From: DASSUW01 sp963830725
GTDB taxonomy: Bacteria > Actinomycetota > Thermoleophilia > Solirubrobacterales > Solirubrobacteraceae
DNA length: 64,000 bases
Direction of reading: 5' to 3'
NCBI GenBank assembly: GCA_963830725.1
Contig: CAWHNO010000016.1
Coordinates: 744,001-808,000, forward strand
Of the stretch, positions 43,656 to 53,578 are shown in pieces. The position numbers were made by a program, and so were the translations under genes. Numbering within the stretch: the first letter of the stretch is position 1; each line of letters starts with the position of its first letter. Under the pieces are notes generated by a model. It saw nothing but the letters and a program-made list of their open reading frames with translations. It was not told where the DNA came from and made no database searches.

Positions 43656-44654
43656 TCAGGCGGCGAGCAGGGCGCGCGCGAAGTCGTCCGGGTCGAAGGG
43701 CCGCAGGTCCTCGAGCTGCTCGCCGACGCCGATCAGCTTGACCGGGATCCCGAGCTCGTTCGCGATCGCCAGCGCGATGCCGCCCTTGGCCGTGCCGTCG
43801 AGCTTGGTCAGGACGATGCCGGTGACGTCGACCGCGTCGCCGAACAGCTTCGCCTGGCGAACGCCGTTCTGGCCCGTGGTGGCGTCGATCGTCATCAACG
43901 TCTCGTGCGGGGCGTCCGGCATCTGCTTGGTGATCACGCGGCGGACCTTGGCCAGCTCCTCCATCAGGTTGTGCTGCGTGTGCAGGCGGCCCGCGGTGTC
44001 GATGATCACCACGTCCGCTTGCCGTTCCCGCGCTCGGGCGACGGCGTCGAAGGCGACGGCGCCCGGGTCGGATCCCTCCGCGCCCTTGACGAGCTCGACG
44101 TCGGCACGCTCGGCCCAGCGCTCGAGCTGCTCGACGGCGGCGGCGCGGAAGGTGTCGGCCGCGCCGACGACGACCTTCTGCCCGAGCGTGTGGCGCAGAT
44201 GCCAGGCGAGCTTGCCGATCGTCGTGGTCTTGCCCGTGCCGTTGACGCCGACGACGAGGATCACCGCCGGCTCGGGCCGGATGTCGATCGTGTCGTCGCC
44301 CGTGCGGGCGAGGTCGGCCAGCAGCTCGGCCAGCCGCTCGGTGAGCGCCTCGCCGCCGACCAGATCGCCGTCCTCGGCCTCGCGCTCGAGCCGCTCGACC
44401 ACCTGCGCGGTCGTTCGCGCGCCGACGTCGGCGTAGATCAGCGCCTCCTCGAGCCGCTCCCACGTCTGCTCGTCGAGGTCGCCCTCGAACAGCGTGGCCT
44501 GGACCTCGGCGGCCAGCGCCTCGCGCGTCTTGCGCATCGATTCGCGCAGGCGGCCGAAGAACCCGCGGCGGCGCTCGCCCTCGCCCGGGTCGGGCGAGTC
44601 CGGCTCGAGGGCGCCGACGTGGGTGATGAAGAGGTGGTGCCAGTCGCGCGCCAC
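43656..44654 (-). CDS. ftsY: Signal recognition particle receptor FtsY
   Basis: A 332-residue SRP receptor: helical N domain (FFGRLRESMRKTREAL, LEEALIYADVG), GVNGTGKTTTIGKLA (G1), AADTFRAAAVEQL, DTAGRLHTQHNLMEEL, LTKLDGTAKGG (G4) and LIGVGEQLEDLRPFDPDDF. The acidic A domain is short (EPDSPDPGEGE). It docks the Ffh-ribosome complex at the translocon. GTG start. In Actinobacteria ftsY commonly follows smc, as here with two genes between. Confidence 0.95.
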   Translation of the reverse strand: MARDWHHLFITHVGALEPDSPDPGEGERRRGFFGRLRESMRKTREALAAEVQATLFEGDLDEQTWERLEEALIYADVGARTTAQVVERLEREAEDGDLVGGEALTERLAELLADLARTGDDTIDIRPEPAVILVVGVNGTGKTTTIGKLAWHLRHTLGQKVVVGAADTFRAAAVEQLERWAERADVELVKGAEGSDPGAVAFDAVARARERQADVVIIDTAGRLHTQHNLMEELAKVRRVITKQMPDAPHETLMTIDATTGQNGVRQAKLFGDAVDVTGIVLTKLDGTAKGGIALAIANELGIPVKLIGVGEQLEDLRPFDPDDFARALLAA

Positions 44655-44666
44655 GGGGCGGCCAGG

Positions 44667-45539
44667 CTAGCTGACGGCGGGGATCAGCTCGCGCCCGATC
44701 AGCTTCACGACCTCGAGGTCGTGGTGCTGGAGGTGCTGCAGCATCACGCGCTCCACGCCGGCCTGCTCGAGCTCGCGCAGCTGCCCGGCGATCTCATCGA
44801 CCGTGCCGACGAGCCAGGCCGGCAGGTGGTCGGCGGGGTCGCCGCCGATCGCGAAGCTCGTCATAAGGGAGAACGGGATCGGGTCGCGGCCGGCGTCGGC
44901 GCACGCCTCGGCGATCCTGTTGCGCCGCTCGCGGCACTCGTCGACGGTGCCGTAGACCGTGTTGTACTCGTCCGCGTACCTGGCGGCCAGGGCGGCGCCG
45001 CGCGGCTGCGCGCTGCCGCCGAGGATCAGCGGCGGGTGCGGCTGCTGCACCGGCTTCGGCAGCGGGTCGGCGCCCTCGAGGCGGTAGAAGCGGCCGTCGA
45101 AGTCGAACGGCTCGCCGGCCCACGAGCGGGTGACGATCTCGAGCTGCTCGGCGAGGCGGTCGAAGCGGTCGCGCACGGGGTCGAACGGGAAGCCGTGGCT
45201 GCGGTGCTCGCCCTCGTGCCAGCCGGCGCCGAGGCCGAGCTCTACCCGGCCGCCGGAGACGTGGTCGGCGGTCACGACATTGCGGGCGAGCACGGACGGG
45301 TGGCGGAACGTGGCGGGCGACACCAGCGTGCCGAGCCGGAGCGTCGTCGTGAGCGCCGCCAGTGCGTTGAGCGTCGCCCAGGCGTCGAGCGATCCCTTGC
45401 CGGGAGCGCCCTGCAGCGACTGGTAGTGGTCCGACCGGAAGAGCGCCTCGAAGCCGGCCTCCTCGGCGGTTGCGGCGAGGGCGCGCCACTGGTCCCACGT
45501 GACGCCCTCCTGGCCCTCGATCATCAGGCACACGCGCAT
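44667..45539 (-). CDS. LLM-class F420-dependent oxidoreductase
   Basis: A 290-residue luciferase-fold protein: RVCLMIEGQEGVTWDQW start, EAGFEALFRSDHYQSL, GLGAGWHEGEHRSHGFPF (the conserved GxGWxxxE), PPLILGGSAQPRGAALAARYAD. These signatures match the subgroup annotated as F420-dependent (TIGR03560-like). Substrate unknown. It is inserted between the winged-helix gene and ftsY, 12 nt upstream of the ftsY start. Confidence 0.87.
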   Translation of the reverse strand: MRVCLMIEGQEGVTWDQWRALAATAEEAGFEALFRSDHYQSLQGAPGKGSLDAWATLNALAALTTTLRLGTLVSPATFRHPSVLARNVVTADHVSGGRVELGLGAGWHEGEHRSHGFPFDPVRDRFDRLAEQLEIVTRSWAGEPFDFDGRFYRLEGADPLPKPVQQPHPPLILGGSAQPRGAALAARYADEYNTVYGTVDECRERRNRIAEACADAGRDPIPFSLMTSFAIGGDPADHLPAWLVGTVDEIAGQLRELEQAGVERVMLQHLQHHDLEVVKLIGRELIPAVS

Positions 45540-45561
45540 GGGCCGGACAATAGGCCGATGA

Positions 45562-46569
45562 TCAGGCGCGGGCGCGCCACTCGAGCTCGAGCCCGAGGAA
45601 CGCCCCGATCGCCGCGACCTCGGCGTCGACCCCGGCAGGCACCCGCGCGAACGGGTCGAGCTCGATGCGGCCTGCGCGGCGGTCGAGCCGCCAGGTGGCG
45701 AACGCGCGGCCGTCGGCGATCGCGACCGGGCGGATGATGCCGCCGCCGGGCGCCGCGCGGCGGGCGTGCTCGGGGGCGAGCACCAGGCTGCGGTCGGCCC
45801 AGCCGAGCAGCCACTCGTCGAATGCCGGCAGCAGCCGGATCGGCCCGTCGGCCGGCTCGCCGGCGGGCTCGGGCGGCTCCCGCCAGGCGCGCCGCACGTC
45901 GGCCGCGGGCAGGCCGGACCAGGCGGCGAAGTCGGCCGCCGTGGCCGGGGCGTGGGCGGCGGCGTAGCGGCGGGCGAGCTCGGCGAGCGCCTCGTCGCGG
46001 TCGGGCAGCGGCCCGGGATCGACCGGCCCGTACAGCTCCTCGCGCCCGCGGACGCCCGCCTCGCTCAGCACGCCGGCGTGCGCGGCCCGGGCGACGACGT
46101 GGATCGGCGCCTGGCCGCCGGCTTCGACGGGCACGCCGCGGTCGCGCAGCCGGGCGGCGAGTTCGTGGCGGGTCAGCGGCGCCTCCTCGGCGAGGATCGC
46201 CGCCGCCTCGGCCGTGCTGCGCTCGGCGACGTCGGGTGGCAGGCCGAGCTGCTCGAGGCGCCGGCGGCCGCGCGCGAGCAGGAGCGGACCGAAGACCGCG
46301 AGTGTCAGCGCCAGGTCGTCGGCGGCGATGAGATGGAGCGTGCCGCGCATCGCCCACGTGCGCACGATCGGCCCGCCGGCGACGATGTGGGCCGCGAGCG
46401 TTCCCGCGGGAACGTCCGCCCCGCGCGCCCGCAGCGCGAGCAGCGCGGCAGCACGGTCCTGGGCCTGGAGCCCGACGAGCTCCCGTACGACGTCGGCCGG
46501 CGCGGCCGGCTGCACTCCCGCGAGCCGCTGCGCCCGGAGGCGGTGGCGGCGGATGGCGGCGGCCTTCAG
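45562..46569 (-). CDS. Winged-helix DNA-binding-domain (AlkZ-like) protein, CTG start
   Basis: A 335-residue protein of the winged-helix/HTH_42 family that includes the DNA glycosylase AlkZ/YcaQ. Motifs: LRAQRLAGVQP, LVGLQAQD (the family's catalytic region QxQ in AlkZ-type proteins), VRTWAMRGTLHLI, LLPAFDEWLLGW and IIRPVAIADGRAFATWRL. It may unhook interstrand crosslinks or excise alkylated bases, but family members vary. The start giving the full N-terminus is CTG 46569, overlapping the smc stop as CTGA; no ATG, GTG or TTG precedes LRAQRLAG in frame within reasonable distance outside smc. Confidence 0.78.
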   Translation of the reverse strand: MKAAAIRRHRLRAQRLAGVQPAAPADVVRELVGLQAQDRAAALLALRARGADVPAGTLAAHIVAGGPIVRTWAMRGTLHLIAADDLALTLAVFGPLLLARGRRRLEQLGLPPDVAERSTAEAAAILAEEAPLTRHELAARLRDRGVPVEAGGQAPIHVVARAAHAGVLSEAGVRGREELYGPVDPGPLPDRDEALAELARRYAAAHAPATAADFAAWSGLPAADVRRAWREPPEPAGEPADGPIRLLPAFDEWLLGWADRSLVLAPEHARRAAPGGGIIRPVAIADGRAFATWRLDRRAGRIELDPFARVPAGVDAEVAAIGAFLGLELEWRARA

Positions 46570-49500
46570 GCCGCGCGCCCCTCCTCCGGGGCGGGCAGGC
46601 GGCGGGAGACGACCTTCGACACGCCGTCGCCGGCCATCGACACCCCGTACAGGCAGTCGGCCGCCTCCATCGTGCGCTTCTGGTGGGTGACGACGATGAA
46701 CTGCGCGCGGTCCGCGAAGCGGCGGAGCAGGGTCAGGAAGCGGTCGATGTTGAGGTCGTCGAGCGCGGCCTCGACCTCGTCGAGGATGTAGAACGGGCAC
46801 GGGCGGGCGAGGAACACCGCGAACAGGAACGCGAGCGCGGTGAGCGACTTCTCGCCACCCGACAGCAGCGTCAGCCGCTTGGTCGCCTTGCCCGCCGGCG
46901 TGATCTCGATCTCGACGCCGGTGCGGTCCTCCTCGTCCTGCTCCTCCACCTCGGCGGCGAGCTCGGCGTCCTCGCCGGGGTCCTCGTCGGCGTCGCCGCC
47001 GCCGAGCACGGGCCGCGGGCCGGCGTCCTCGCGCACGAGCCGCAGCCGGCCGCGACCGCCGGGGAAGAGGTGCTCGGCGACCTCCTCGAAGTTGCGGGCG
47101 GCGGCCGCGAACGTCTCCTCGAACGCCTCGCGGATGCGGCGGTCGGTGTCGCGGATCAGGCCCTCGAGCTCGCGCATCGCGGCCTCGAGGTCCTCGCGCT
47201 GGCGCTCGAGCTCGTCGACGTGGGCGACCGCTTCCTCGTACTCGCGCTTGGCCAGCGGGTTGACGGGGCCGAGCTGCTCGCGGCGGCGGCGCAGGCGCTC
47301 GATCCGGCCTTCGAGGTCGGCCCGGGCGCCGGCGTCGAGCGGCTCCTCGGCGGGCGCGGCCTCGAGGCCGAGCTTGGCCGCGAGCCGGCCGAGCTCGCGG
47401 CCGGCGTCGGCGGCGCGGTCGCGCGACTGCTGCGCGCGCACCTCGCCGCGCGTGACCTCCTCGCCGCGCTCCTTCAGGCGCGCCTGGACCTCCGCCTCCT
47501 GCGCTGCGAAGGCGCGCAGCTCGCCCGCCAGCCGCTCGCCGGCCTCGCGGTCGGCGCGCAGCTCGGCGTCGAGCGCCTCGAGGCGGGCGCCGACGGCCTC
47601 GCGGGCGGTGGCGAGCGCGGCGGCGAGGCGCTCGGCGGCGGGCTGCAGCTCCTCGTCGCGCGCGAGCCGGCCCCGCTCGGCGGCGATCCGCCGGTCGCGC
47701 TCCACGCGCTCGCGCTCGGCGCGCTCGGCGAGCCGCCGCTCGCTGGCCAGCGCGGACTCGATCTGCGCGCGCCGCTCGGCCGCGGGCCCCTCGTCGGGCG
47801 CGGCGCGACGCTGCTCGATCAGCCAGCCGGCGTGGCGCTCGGCCTCGGCCGCCTCGTCGCGCGCGCGGGCGGCCGCGCGGGCGGCGCGGTCGGCCTCGTC
47901 GCGCACGGCGTCGACCTCCTGGACGGCGCGCGAGGCCGCCTCGACCTCGGCCAGCGCCGCCTGCTCGGCCTGCGCGGCACGCTCGACCTCGGCGACCAGC
48001 GCCTCGCGCCGGTTGCGCTCGGCCAGCACGCGGTCCTCACCGCCGGCGGGGACCTGCCGCAGCTCGCGCGTGGCCGGCGACCAGACACGGCCGTCGCGCG
48101 TGACCGCGACACCGGCGAAACCCGGAGCGAGGTCGTCGAACGAGTCCACGACCCACACGTCCGCTAGGAGGGCGGCGGCGAGCCGACCGTCGCCGGCGGC
48201 GCGCACGTGGGCCACGAGGGGCTCGGCGCCGGGCGCGGGCGGCGAGGAATCGTGGCGCCGGCGAGTCGTCGGCCGCCGGCGCGATCAGGGCGGCTCCCCC
48301 GTCGCGGCCCGCGCGGTCGAGGAGTCCGGCCCCCTCGGCGAGGTCGGCGGCGACGGCGGCGCGGAGGCGCGGGCCGAGGGCGGCGGCGAGCGCCAGCTCG
48401 TAGCCCGGCGCGGCGCTGAGGTCGTCGGCGAGCGCGGGCGCTCCACCCGGGGCGCCCGCGTGCGAGCGCAGGAACTGGTTGAGCTTGGCGAGCTCGGCCC
48501 CGGCGCGTGCGGCCTCGCGGCGGGCGTGCTCGGCGGCGCCTTCGCGCTCGCGGCGGGCGCGGCGGGCGGCGTCGGCCGCGTCGTCGGCCTCGCGCCGCGC
48601 GTCAGAGGCCGCGATTGCAGACTCGGCGAGCCCGGCGAGCTGACCGGCTGCGGCCTCTCGGCGCGCCTCGAGCTCGGCCAGCTCGCGCTCGAGCCGCGCG
48701 CGGCGGTCGTCGGCCAGCTCGGCCAGCTCGGCCTCGAGCGCGGCAATGCGCTCCGCGCCGCCGTCGTCGCCCGGATCCGCCGCCGCCTCCGCCTCCAGGG
48801 AGGCGAGCAGCGCGACCCGGCGGCCGGCGCGGTCGCCCAGCGTCGAAACCGCCTCGCGCGCGGCCTCCTCCCGGAGCCCGATCCGCTCGTGCGCGGAGCG
48901 GGCCGTGTAGTAGCGGCCGGCGAGCTCCTCGCGCTCGCTGCCGCGCGAGGCGAGCGCCTGCTCGGCCTGCTCGCGCCGCTCCGCCACGGCGCGCAGCTCC
49001 TCCTCGGTCGAGGTCGCGGCCCTCCGCGCCGTCGCGACCGCCGCCTCGGCCTCGCGCAACGAGAGACCGGCGACGCGCAGGTCCTCGCGCGCGAGCGTCC
49101 ACAGGGCCTCGTCGGTCTGCCGCTCGAGCCGCTCGTGCAGCTCGGCCGCCTCGGCCTGGCGCTTCAGCGGCCGCAGCCGCGTGCGCGCCTCGCGCTCGAC
49201 GTCCAGCGCGCGATCCAGGTTCGCCTGCGTGCGGGCGAGCTTGAGCTGCGCGCGTCGGCGGCGCTTGCGGTGCTTGCCGAGCCCCGCCGCCTCTTCGATC
49301 AGCAGCCGCCGGTCGCGCGGCTTGGAGGTGACGATCGCCTCCACGCGGCCCTGCGAGACGACCGAGTGCATCTCCCTGCCGAGCCCTGTGTCAGACAGCA
49401 GCTCCAGGACATCGGTGAGACGGCAGCGGGCCCCGTTGACGCGGTACTCGCCCTCCCCCGCGCGATTGAGCCGGCGCACGATCGAGATCTCGCCGGCCGG

Positions 49501-49779
49501 CAGCTCGACGGCGCCCGAGGCGTTGTCGAGGATCACCTCGACCTCGGCCTCGGACCGCGCCTGCACGCCGTGCGCGCCCGCGAAGATCACGTCCTGCATC
49601 GACTGGCCGCGGACGGCCAGCGGCGACTGCTCGCCCATCGCCCACAGCACGGCGTCGGTGATGTTCGACTTGCCCGAGCCGTTCGGCCCCACGACGACCG
49701 ACACGCCGGGCGAGAAGTCGAGCCGCGTGCGGTCCGGGAAGGACTTGAAGCCCTTGAGCGTGATCGACCTCAGGTGCAC
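46566..49779 (-). pseudogene. smc: Chromosome segregation protein SMC, single frameshift in hinge region
   Basis: N-terminal ATPase lobe: LRSITLKGFKSFPDRT, Walker A GPNGSGKSNI, then long coiled coil and hinge (ALADDLSAAPGYELALAAALG). At about 48250, in the hinge, the frame changes; the rest (AHVRAAGDGRLAAALLADVWVVDS) continues through the second coiled coil to the signature LSGGEKSLTALAFLF and Walker B FYILDEVEAALDD. Repaired length is about 1,070 residues, slightly shorter than usual. SMC with ScpAB organises chromosome arms. A single-base slip is enough to explain the break, so the gene is probably functional. Follows rnc by 1 nt. Confidence 0.85.
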
Positions 49780-49780
49780 T

Positions 49781-50440
49781 TCACGCCCCCAGGTCCTCGA
49801 GCGCCAACTCCGCGGCTGCCTGCTCGGCGTCCTTCTTCGAGCGGCCGGCGCCGCGCGCCAGCTCCTCGCCCGCCACCATCGCCGCGACCTCGAAGCGCCG
49901 CTGGTGCGGCGGGCCGGACTCGGCGGTCACGTCGTAGGTCACGATCGCGCCGCGCCGCGCCAGCCGCTCCTGGAGCGCCGACTTGAAGTCGGCCGGCCGT
50001 TCCAGCGCCTGCTCGATCTCCGGCGCGAACGCCTCCACCACGGCCTCGGCCGTGCGCTCGTACCCGAACTCGAGGTAGCAGGCGCCGATCACCGCCTCGA
50101 TCACGGAGGCCAGCACCCGCTCGGTCTGCGCCAGCGCCTCGGCGGCCGGGCCCGCGAGCTCGTCGGGCGCCGCCGCCCGCAGCCGCTCGGGGATCCCCAG
50201 CCGCTCGGCCACCGCGCGGCAGGAGCGGCCGGAGACGGCCTGCGCGCGGATCTTCGTCAGCCGCCCCGCGCCGTGGCTCTCGAGCCGCGGATAGAGGTGC
50301 GTCGTGATGGCCAGGCCGAGCACCGAATCGCCGAGGAAGGCGAGCCGCTCGTACGACTCCCCGCGCCGCTCCACCCACGACGCGTGCGTGACGGCCTGGC
50401 GGGCGAGGTCGTCCGGCAACCGTTCCAGCAAGTCGTGCAA
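49781..50440 (-). CDS. rnc: Ribonuclease III
   Basis: A 219-residue RNase III: ERLAFLGDSVLGLAI (signature with catalytic Glu/Asp), VLASVIEAVIGACYLEFG (second acidic pair, E in EAVIGA) and a C-terminal dsRNA-binding domain (DFKSALQERLARRG, GAGRSKKDAEQAAAELAL). It processes rRNA precursors and double-stranded RNA. The start appears to be TTG 50440, 12 nt after the acpP stop. Operon order plsX-acpP-rnc-smc is standard. Confidence 0.95.
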   Translation of the reverse strand: MHDLLERLPDDLARQAVTHASWVERRGESYERLAFLGDSVLGLAITTHLYPRLESHGAGRLTKIRAQAVSGRSCRAVAERLGIPERLRAAAPDELAGPAAEALAQTERVLASVIEAVIGACYLEFGYERTAEAVVEAFAPEIEQALERPADFKSALQERLARRGAIVTYDVTAESGPPHQRRFEVAAMVAGEELARGAGRSKKDAEQAAAELALEDLGA

Positions 50441-50452
50441 GAGGCGCAGTGC

Positions 50453-50737
50453 TCAGGATCCCGGCTCGCGATCGACGGCGCCGCCCGCGGCCGCGGACGG
50501 AGGATGGGCGAGCACGAAGTCGACCGCGGCGCCCACGGTCTGAATCCGCGCCGCCTGCTCGTCGGACATCTTGATTCCGTACGTGTCCTCGAGCTCCTGC
50601 ACGAGCGTGTAGAGGTCGAGCGAGTCCGCGGAGAGGTCGTTGCGGAAGTGCGTCGCCTCCGTGATGCGCGCCGGGTCGAGCTGCAGCTCGTCGGCAAGAT
50701 GCTCACGGATGAGCTCGAGAACCTCGTCCCGCGTCAT
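50453..50737 (-). CDS. acpP: Acyl carrier protein
   Basis: A 94-residue ACP: LADELQLDPARITEATHF, phosphopantetheine serine in DLSADSLDLYTLVQELED (DSL, Ser39) and an acidic helix III region. The C-terminal Ala/Gly-rich 15 residues exceed the usual 77-80 length. It carries acyl chains for fatty-acid and phospholipid synthesis. ATG overlaps the plsX stop (ATGA). Confidence 0.94.
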   Translation of the reverse strand: MTRDEVLELIREHLADELQLDPARITEATHFRNDLSADSLDLYTLVQELEDTYGIKMSDEQAARIQTVGAAVDFVLAHPPSAAAGGAVDREPGS

Positions 50738-51762
50738 GGCTCCGGCACGCTAGCGGCCGTCTCGGACACCTCGGACCGCCTCAGGGCGCCCGCCGCGGCC
50801 AGCCGTTCGTGGGTGCGGCCGGCCACGTCGAGCCGCACGCCGCGCGCCGCCACCTCGATCGCGCGCTCGAAGCCGCGGGCGCCGAACGAGCCGTGCGGGA
50901 CGACCCCGAGCCGGCGCAGGCCGAGCAGCACCGCGCCGCCCGCCTCCTGGGGATCGATCTCGTCGCGCAGCGAGCGCAGCGCCGGCCGCAGCAACAGCCC
51001 GCCGAGCTTCGCGCGCGACGACGACGTCGCCGCCCCCCGGATCGCGGCCAGCAGCGCGGCCGACGTCCCCTCCATGACCTTCAGCGCGACGTTGCCGGAA
51101 AAGCCGTCGGCCACGATCACGTCGGCCGCGCCGCTCCCGATCGCGAAGCCCTCGGCGTTGCCGACGAAGTTCAGCTCGCCCGGATTCGAGCGCAGGGTTG
51201 CGTGTGCGGCGACCACCACCTCCGGCCCCTTGCCCGGCTCCTCGCCGTTCGAGAGCAGGGCGACGCGCGGTCGCTCCACGCCCATCACGACCTCCATGAA
51301 CGCGGCGCCGATGTGCGCGAACTGGACCAGGTGCTCGGGCCGGACCTCGACGTTGGCGCCGACATCGAGCAGCAGGAACGGCGCCTTCGGCACGGGCACG
51401 ACGAGGGCCAGCGCCGGCCGGTGCACGCCGGGCGCGCGCTTGAGGCGGAACAGCGAGGCGGCCAGCGCGGCGCCGGTCGAGCCGCCCGACACGAGCGCGT
51501 CGGCGCGGCCCTCGGCGACCGCCTCGACCGCGCGGACGATCGACGCGTCGGGCGTGCGCCGGACCGCGCGCGCCGGGTCGGGCTCCTTGGCGATCGAGAC
51601 CGGCGAGTCGACGACGTCGACGCCCTCCGCCGGCGAGCCCATCTCGGCCGATGGCCCGAACAGCAGAACGCGCGTGCCGCCGGCGGCGGCCAGCGCCGCG
51701 CCCCGCGCCACCTCGGCGGGACCCTGGTCGGCTCCGTTCGCGTCGACCGCGACGGTGACCAT
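50734..51762 (-). CDS. plsX: Phosphate acyltransferase PlsX
   Basis: A 342-residue PlsX: VAVDANGADQGPAEVARGA at the N-terminus, ALVSGGSTGAALAASLF, LLSNGEEPGKGPEVVV, FVGNAEGFAIGSG and DVIVADGFSGNVALKVMEG. It converts acyl-ACP to acyl phosphate for glycerolipid synthesis. Located between rpmF and acpP in the canonical order; GTG/ATG start at 51762, 12 nt after rpmF. Confidence 0.95.
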   Translation of the reverse strand: MVTVAVDANGADQGPAEVARGAALAAAGGTRVLLFGPSAEMGSPAEGVDVVDSPVSIAKEPDPARAVRRTPDASIVRAVEAVAEGRADALVSGGSTGAALAASLFRLKRAPGVHRPALALVVPVPKAPFLLLDVGANVEVRPEHLVQFAHIGAAFMEVVMGVERPRVALLSNGEEPGKGPEVVVAAHATLRSNPGELNFVGNAEGFAIGSGAADVIVADGFSGNVALKVMEGTSAALLAAIRGAATSSSRAKLGGLLLRPALRSLRDEIDPQEAGGAVLLGLRRLGVVPHGSFGARGFERAIEVAARGVRLDVAGRTHERLAAAGALRRSEVSETAASVPEP

Positions 51763-51774
51763 GTGCGAACTGAG

Positions 51775-51972
51775 TCAGTGCTCGTGGTCGTGGTCGTGCG
51801 CGATGGCCACGACCTCACGGCCGGCGTAGTTGCCGCAGTGCGGGCACACCCGGTGCGGGCGGCGCGGCTGGTGGCAGTGCGGGCACTCGTTCACCGCCGG
51901 TGCCGAGATCTTGTGCTGGGCGCGCCGCTTGCTCGTGCGGGCGTGCGACTGCTTCTGCTTCGGGACGGCCAT
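51775..51972 (-). CDS. rpmF: Ribosomal protein L32
   Basis: A 65-residue L32: AVPKQKQSHARTSKRRAQHK, then a zinc-binding CPHCH...CPHCG pair, so the zinc (C+) form. The C-terminus is His-rich (AHDHDHEH), a feature I note as unusual and potentially metal-binding. It begins the rpmF-plsX-acpP-rnc-smc block. YceD, which often precedes rpmF, is 6 kb away at 58.2 kb. Confidence 0.95.
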   Translation of the reverse strand: MAVPKQKQSHARTSKRRAQHKISAPAVNECPHCHQPRRPHRVCPHCGNYAGREVVAIAHDHDHEH

Positions 51973-51997
51973 GGGCGACGCAGAAGGGTAGCGGACG

Positions 51998-53578
51998 CTA
52001 CTGGAGCGGCGGGGCGCCGCGGGACAGGCGGATCGCCAAAACGACCGGCACGAGGCCGACGGCCACGATCAGCAGCGCCGGCAGCGCCGCGGTCTCGAAG
52101 CGCGAGTCCTTGGTCGCCTCCCAGACGGCGATCGCCAGCGTGTCGCCGCCGAGCGGGCGCAGCAGCGCGGTGGCGGGCAGCTCCTTCATCACCTCGACGA
52201 AGACGAGCAGCGCCGCGGTGGCGATCCCCGGCCACAGCAGCGGCAGGTGGACGTCGGCCAGCAGCCGCGAGCGGTCGGCGCCGAGGCCGCGGGCGGCCTC
52301 GTCGAGCGTCGGGTCGATCCGGCCCATGCGCGACTGGACGGCGAACAGCCCGAGGCCGTGGAAGCGCACGACGTAGGCGACCACGAGGCCGACGGCGGTG
52401 CCGGTCAGGAGCAGGCCCGCTCCGGTGGCGTCGTCGATCCGGTGGTCGAGCCACGCCAGCGGCACGTAGACGGCGACCGCCACGACGGTGCCGGGCACGG
52501 CGTAGCCGAGCGCGCTCGCGCGGCCCGCCCACACCCCGGCGCGCGACGGGTGGGCGCGCGGCCCGTAGGCGACCACGGTGGCGGCGGCCACGGCGATCAC
52601 CGCGGCCACCGAGGCCAGCAGCAGGCTGTTGACCGCCGCGCGCGCGAGCGCGGTCGCCGAGGCGCCGTCGCCGAGCGACTGCACGGCCCACACGACGAGC
52701 TGCACGACCGGCCCGGCCACCACCGCGGCCAGCAGCAGCACCGGCCCGGCGGCGGCGAGCCAGCCGAGCACGCCGGGCAGCCGCCGCGGCACGATCGCGT
52801 CGCCGCGCGCGAGCGCCTGGTGATAGCGCCGGCGGCCGCGCAGGAGCTGCTCGAGCGCCACCAGCGTGAGCGCCAGCGCGACGAGCACGGTCGCTAGCTG
52901 AAGCGCGGCGGCCTGGTCGAACGTGCCGTACCAGACGCGGTAGATCGCGTCGGTCAGCGCGCGGTAGTTGAGCAGGTTGACCGCGCCGAAGTCGGCCAGC
53001 GCCTCCATCACGGCGAGCGCCACGCCGCCCGCCAGCGCGGGCCGCGCGAGCGGCAGCGCGACGCGCCGGACCGCGGCGCCGTGCGAGAGGCCGAGCGTGC
53101 GCGCGGCCTCGAACGCCTGGCGCGACTGGCCGAGGAACGCGCTGCGGCCGAGCACGTACACGTACGGGTAGAGCACGAGCGTGAGCACGGCGATCGTCCC
53201 CGCCGTCGAGCGCAGGTCGGGCAGCCGCAGCCCGAGCGCGACCTCGTCGTACTGGCCGAGCAGCACGAACACCAGCACGTAGGCCGGCATCGCCAGCGGC
53301 AGCACGAGCGCCCAGTCGAGCCAGCGGCGGCCGGGGAAGTCGTAGAACGAGACGAGGGCGGCCAGCCCGCCGCCGAGCGCGAGCGTGCCCGCGCCGACGC
53401 CCGCGGCCAGGACCAGGCTCGCCCGCAAGGCCTCGGGCAGCAGGGCGGCGGCGATCTGGTCGAGCGCCTCGCCCTGTCCCGCGAACGACGCCGGCAGCAC
53501 GAGCAGCGGCGCGACCACGAGCGCCGCGATCGCGATGCCCGCGGCCGTCCAGCCGGACGGGAGGCGGGCTACTCCCAC
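51998..53578 (-). CDS. Iron-type ABC transporter permease (FbpB-like, fused two-domain)
   Basis: A 526-residue protein with two binding-protein-dependent permease domains, about 12 membrane helices. Each half has the EAA loop: AFEAARTLGLSHGAAVRRVALP (first, in parts AFEAARTLGLSHG and AVRRVALPLARP) and LDEAARGLGADRSRLL (second). This fusion is typical of ferric-iron (Fbp/Sfu) importers. GTG 53578 overlaps the 3' end of the binding-protein gene by 10 nt. It works with the lipidless binding protein upstream and the divergently encoded ATPase. Confidence 0.9.
   Translation of the reverse strand: MGVARLPSGWTAAGIAIAALVVAPLLVLPASFAGQGEALDQIAAALLPEALRASLVLAAGVGAGTLALGGGLAALVSFYDFPGRRWLDWALVLPLAMPAYVLVFVLLGQYDEVALGLRLPDLRSTAGTIAVLTLVLYPYVYVLGRSAFLGQSRQAFEAARTLGLSHGAAVRRVALPLARPALAGGVALAVMEALADFGAVNLLNYRALTDAIYRVWYGTFDQAAALQLATVLVALALTLVALEQLLRGRRRYHQALARGDAIVPRRLPGVLGWLAAAGPVLLLAAVVAGPVVQLVVWAVQSLGDGASATALARAAVNSLLLASVAAVIAVAAATVVAYGPRAHPSRAGVWAGRASALGYAVPGTVVAVAVYVPLAWLDHRIDDATGAGLLLTGTAVGLVVAYVVRFHGLGLFAVQSRMGRIDPTLDEAARGLGADRSRLLADVHLPLLWPGIATAALLVFVEVMKELPATALLRPLGGDTLAIAVWEATKDSRFETAALPALLIVAVGLVPVVLAIRLSRGAPPLQ

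Noticed and set aside
46400..46420. Second copy of the GACGTTCCCGCGGGAACG palindrome core
   Set aside because: Here it encodes ADVPAGT within a conserved stretch of the winged-helix protein, so sharing with 34187-34206 is probably chance in GC-rich codons, not a mobile repeat.
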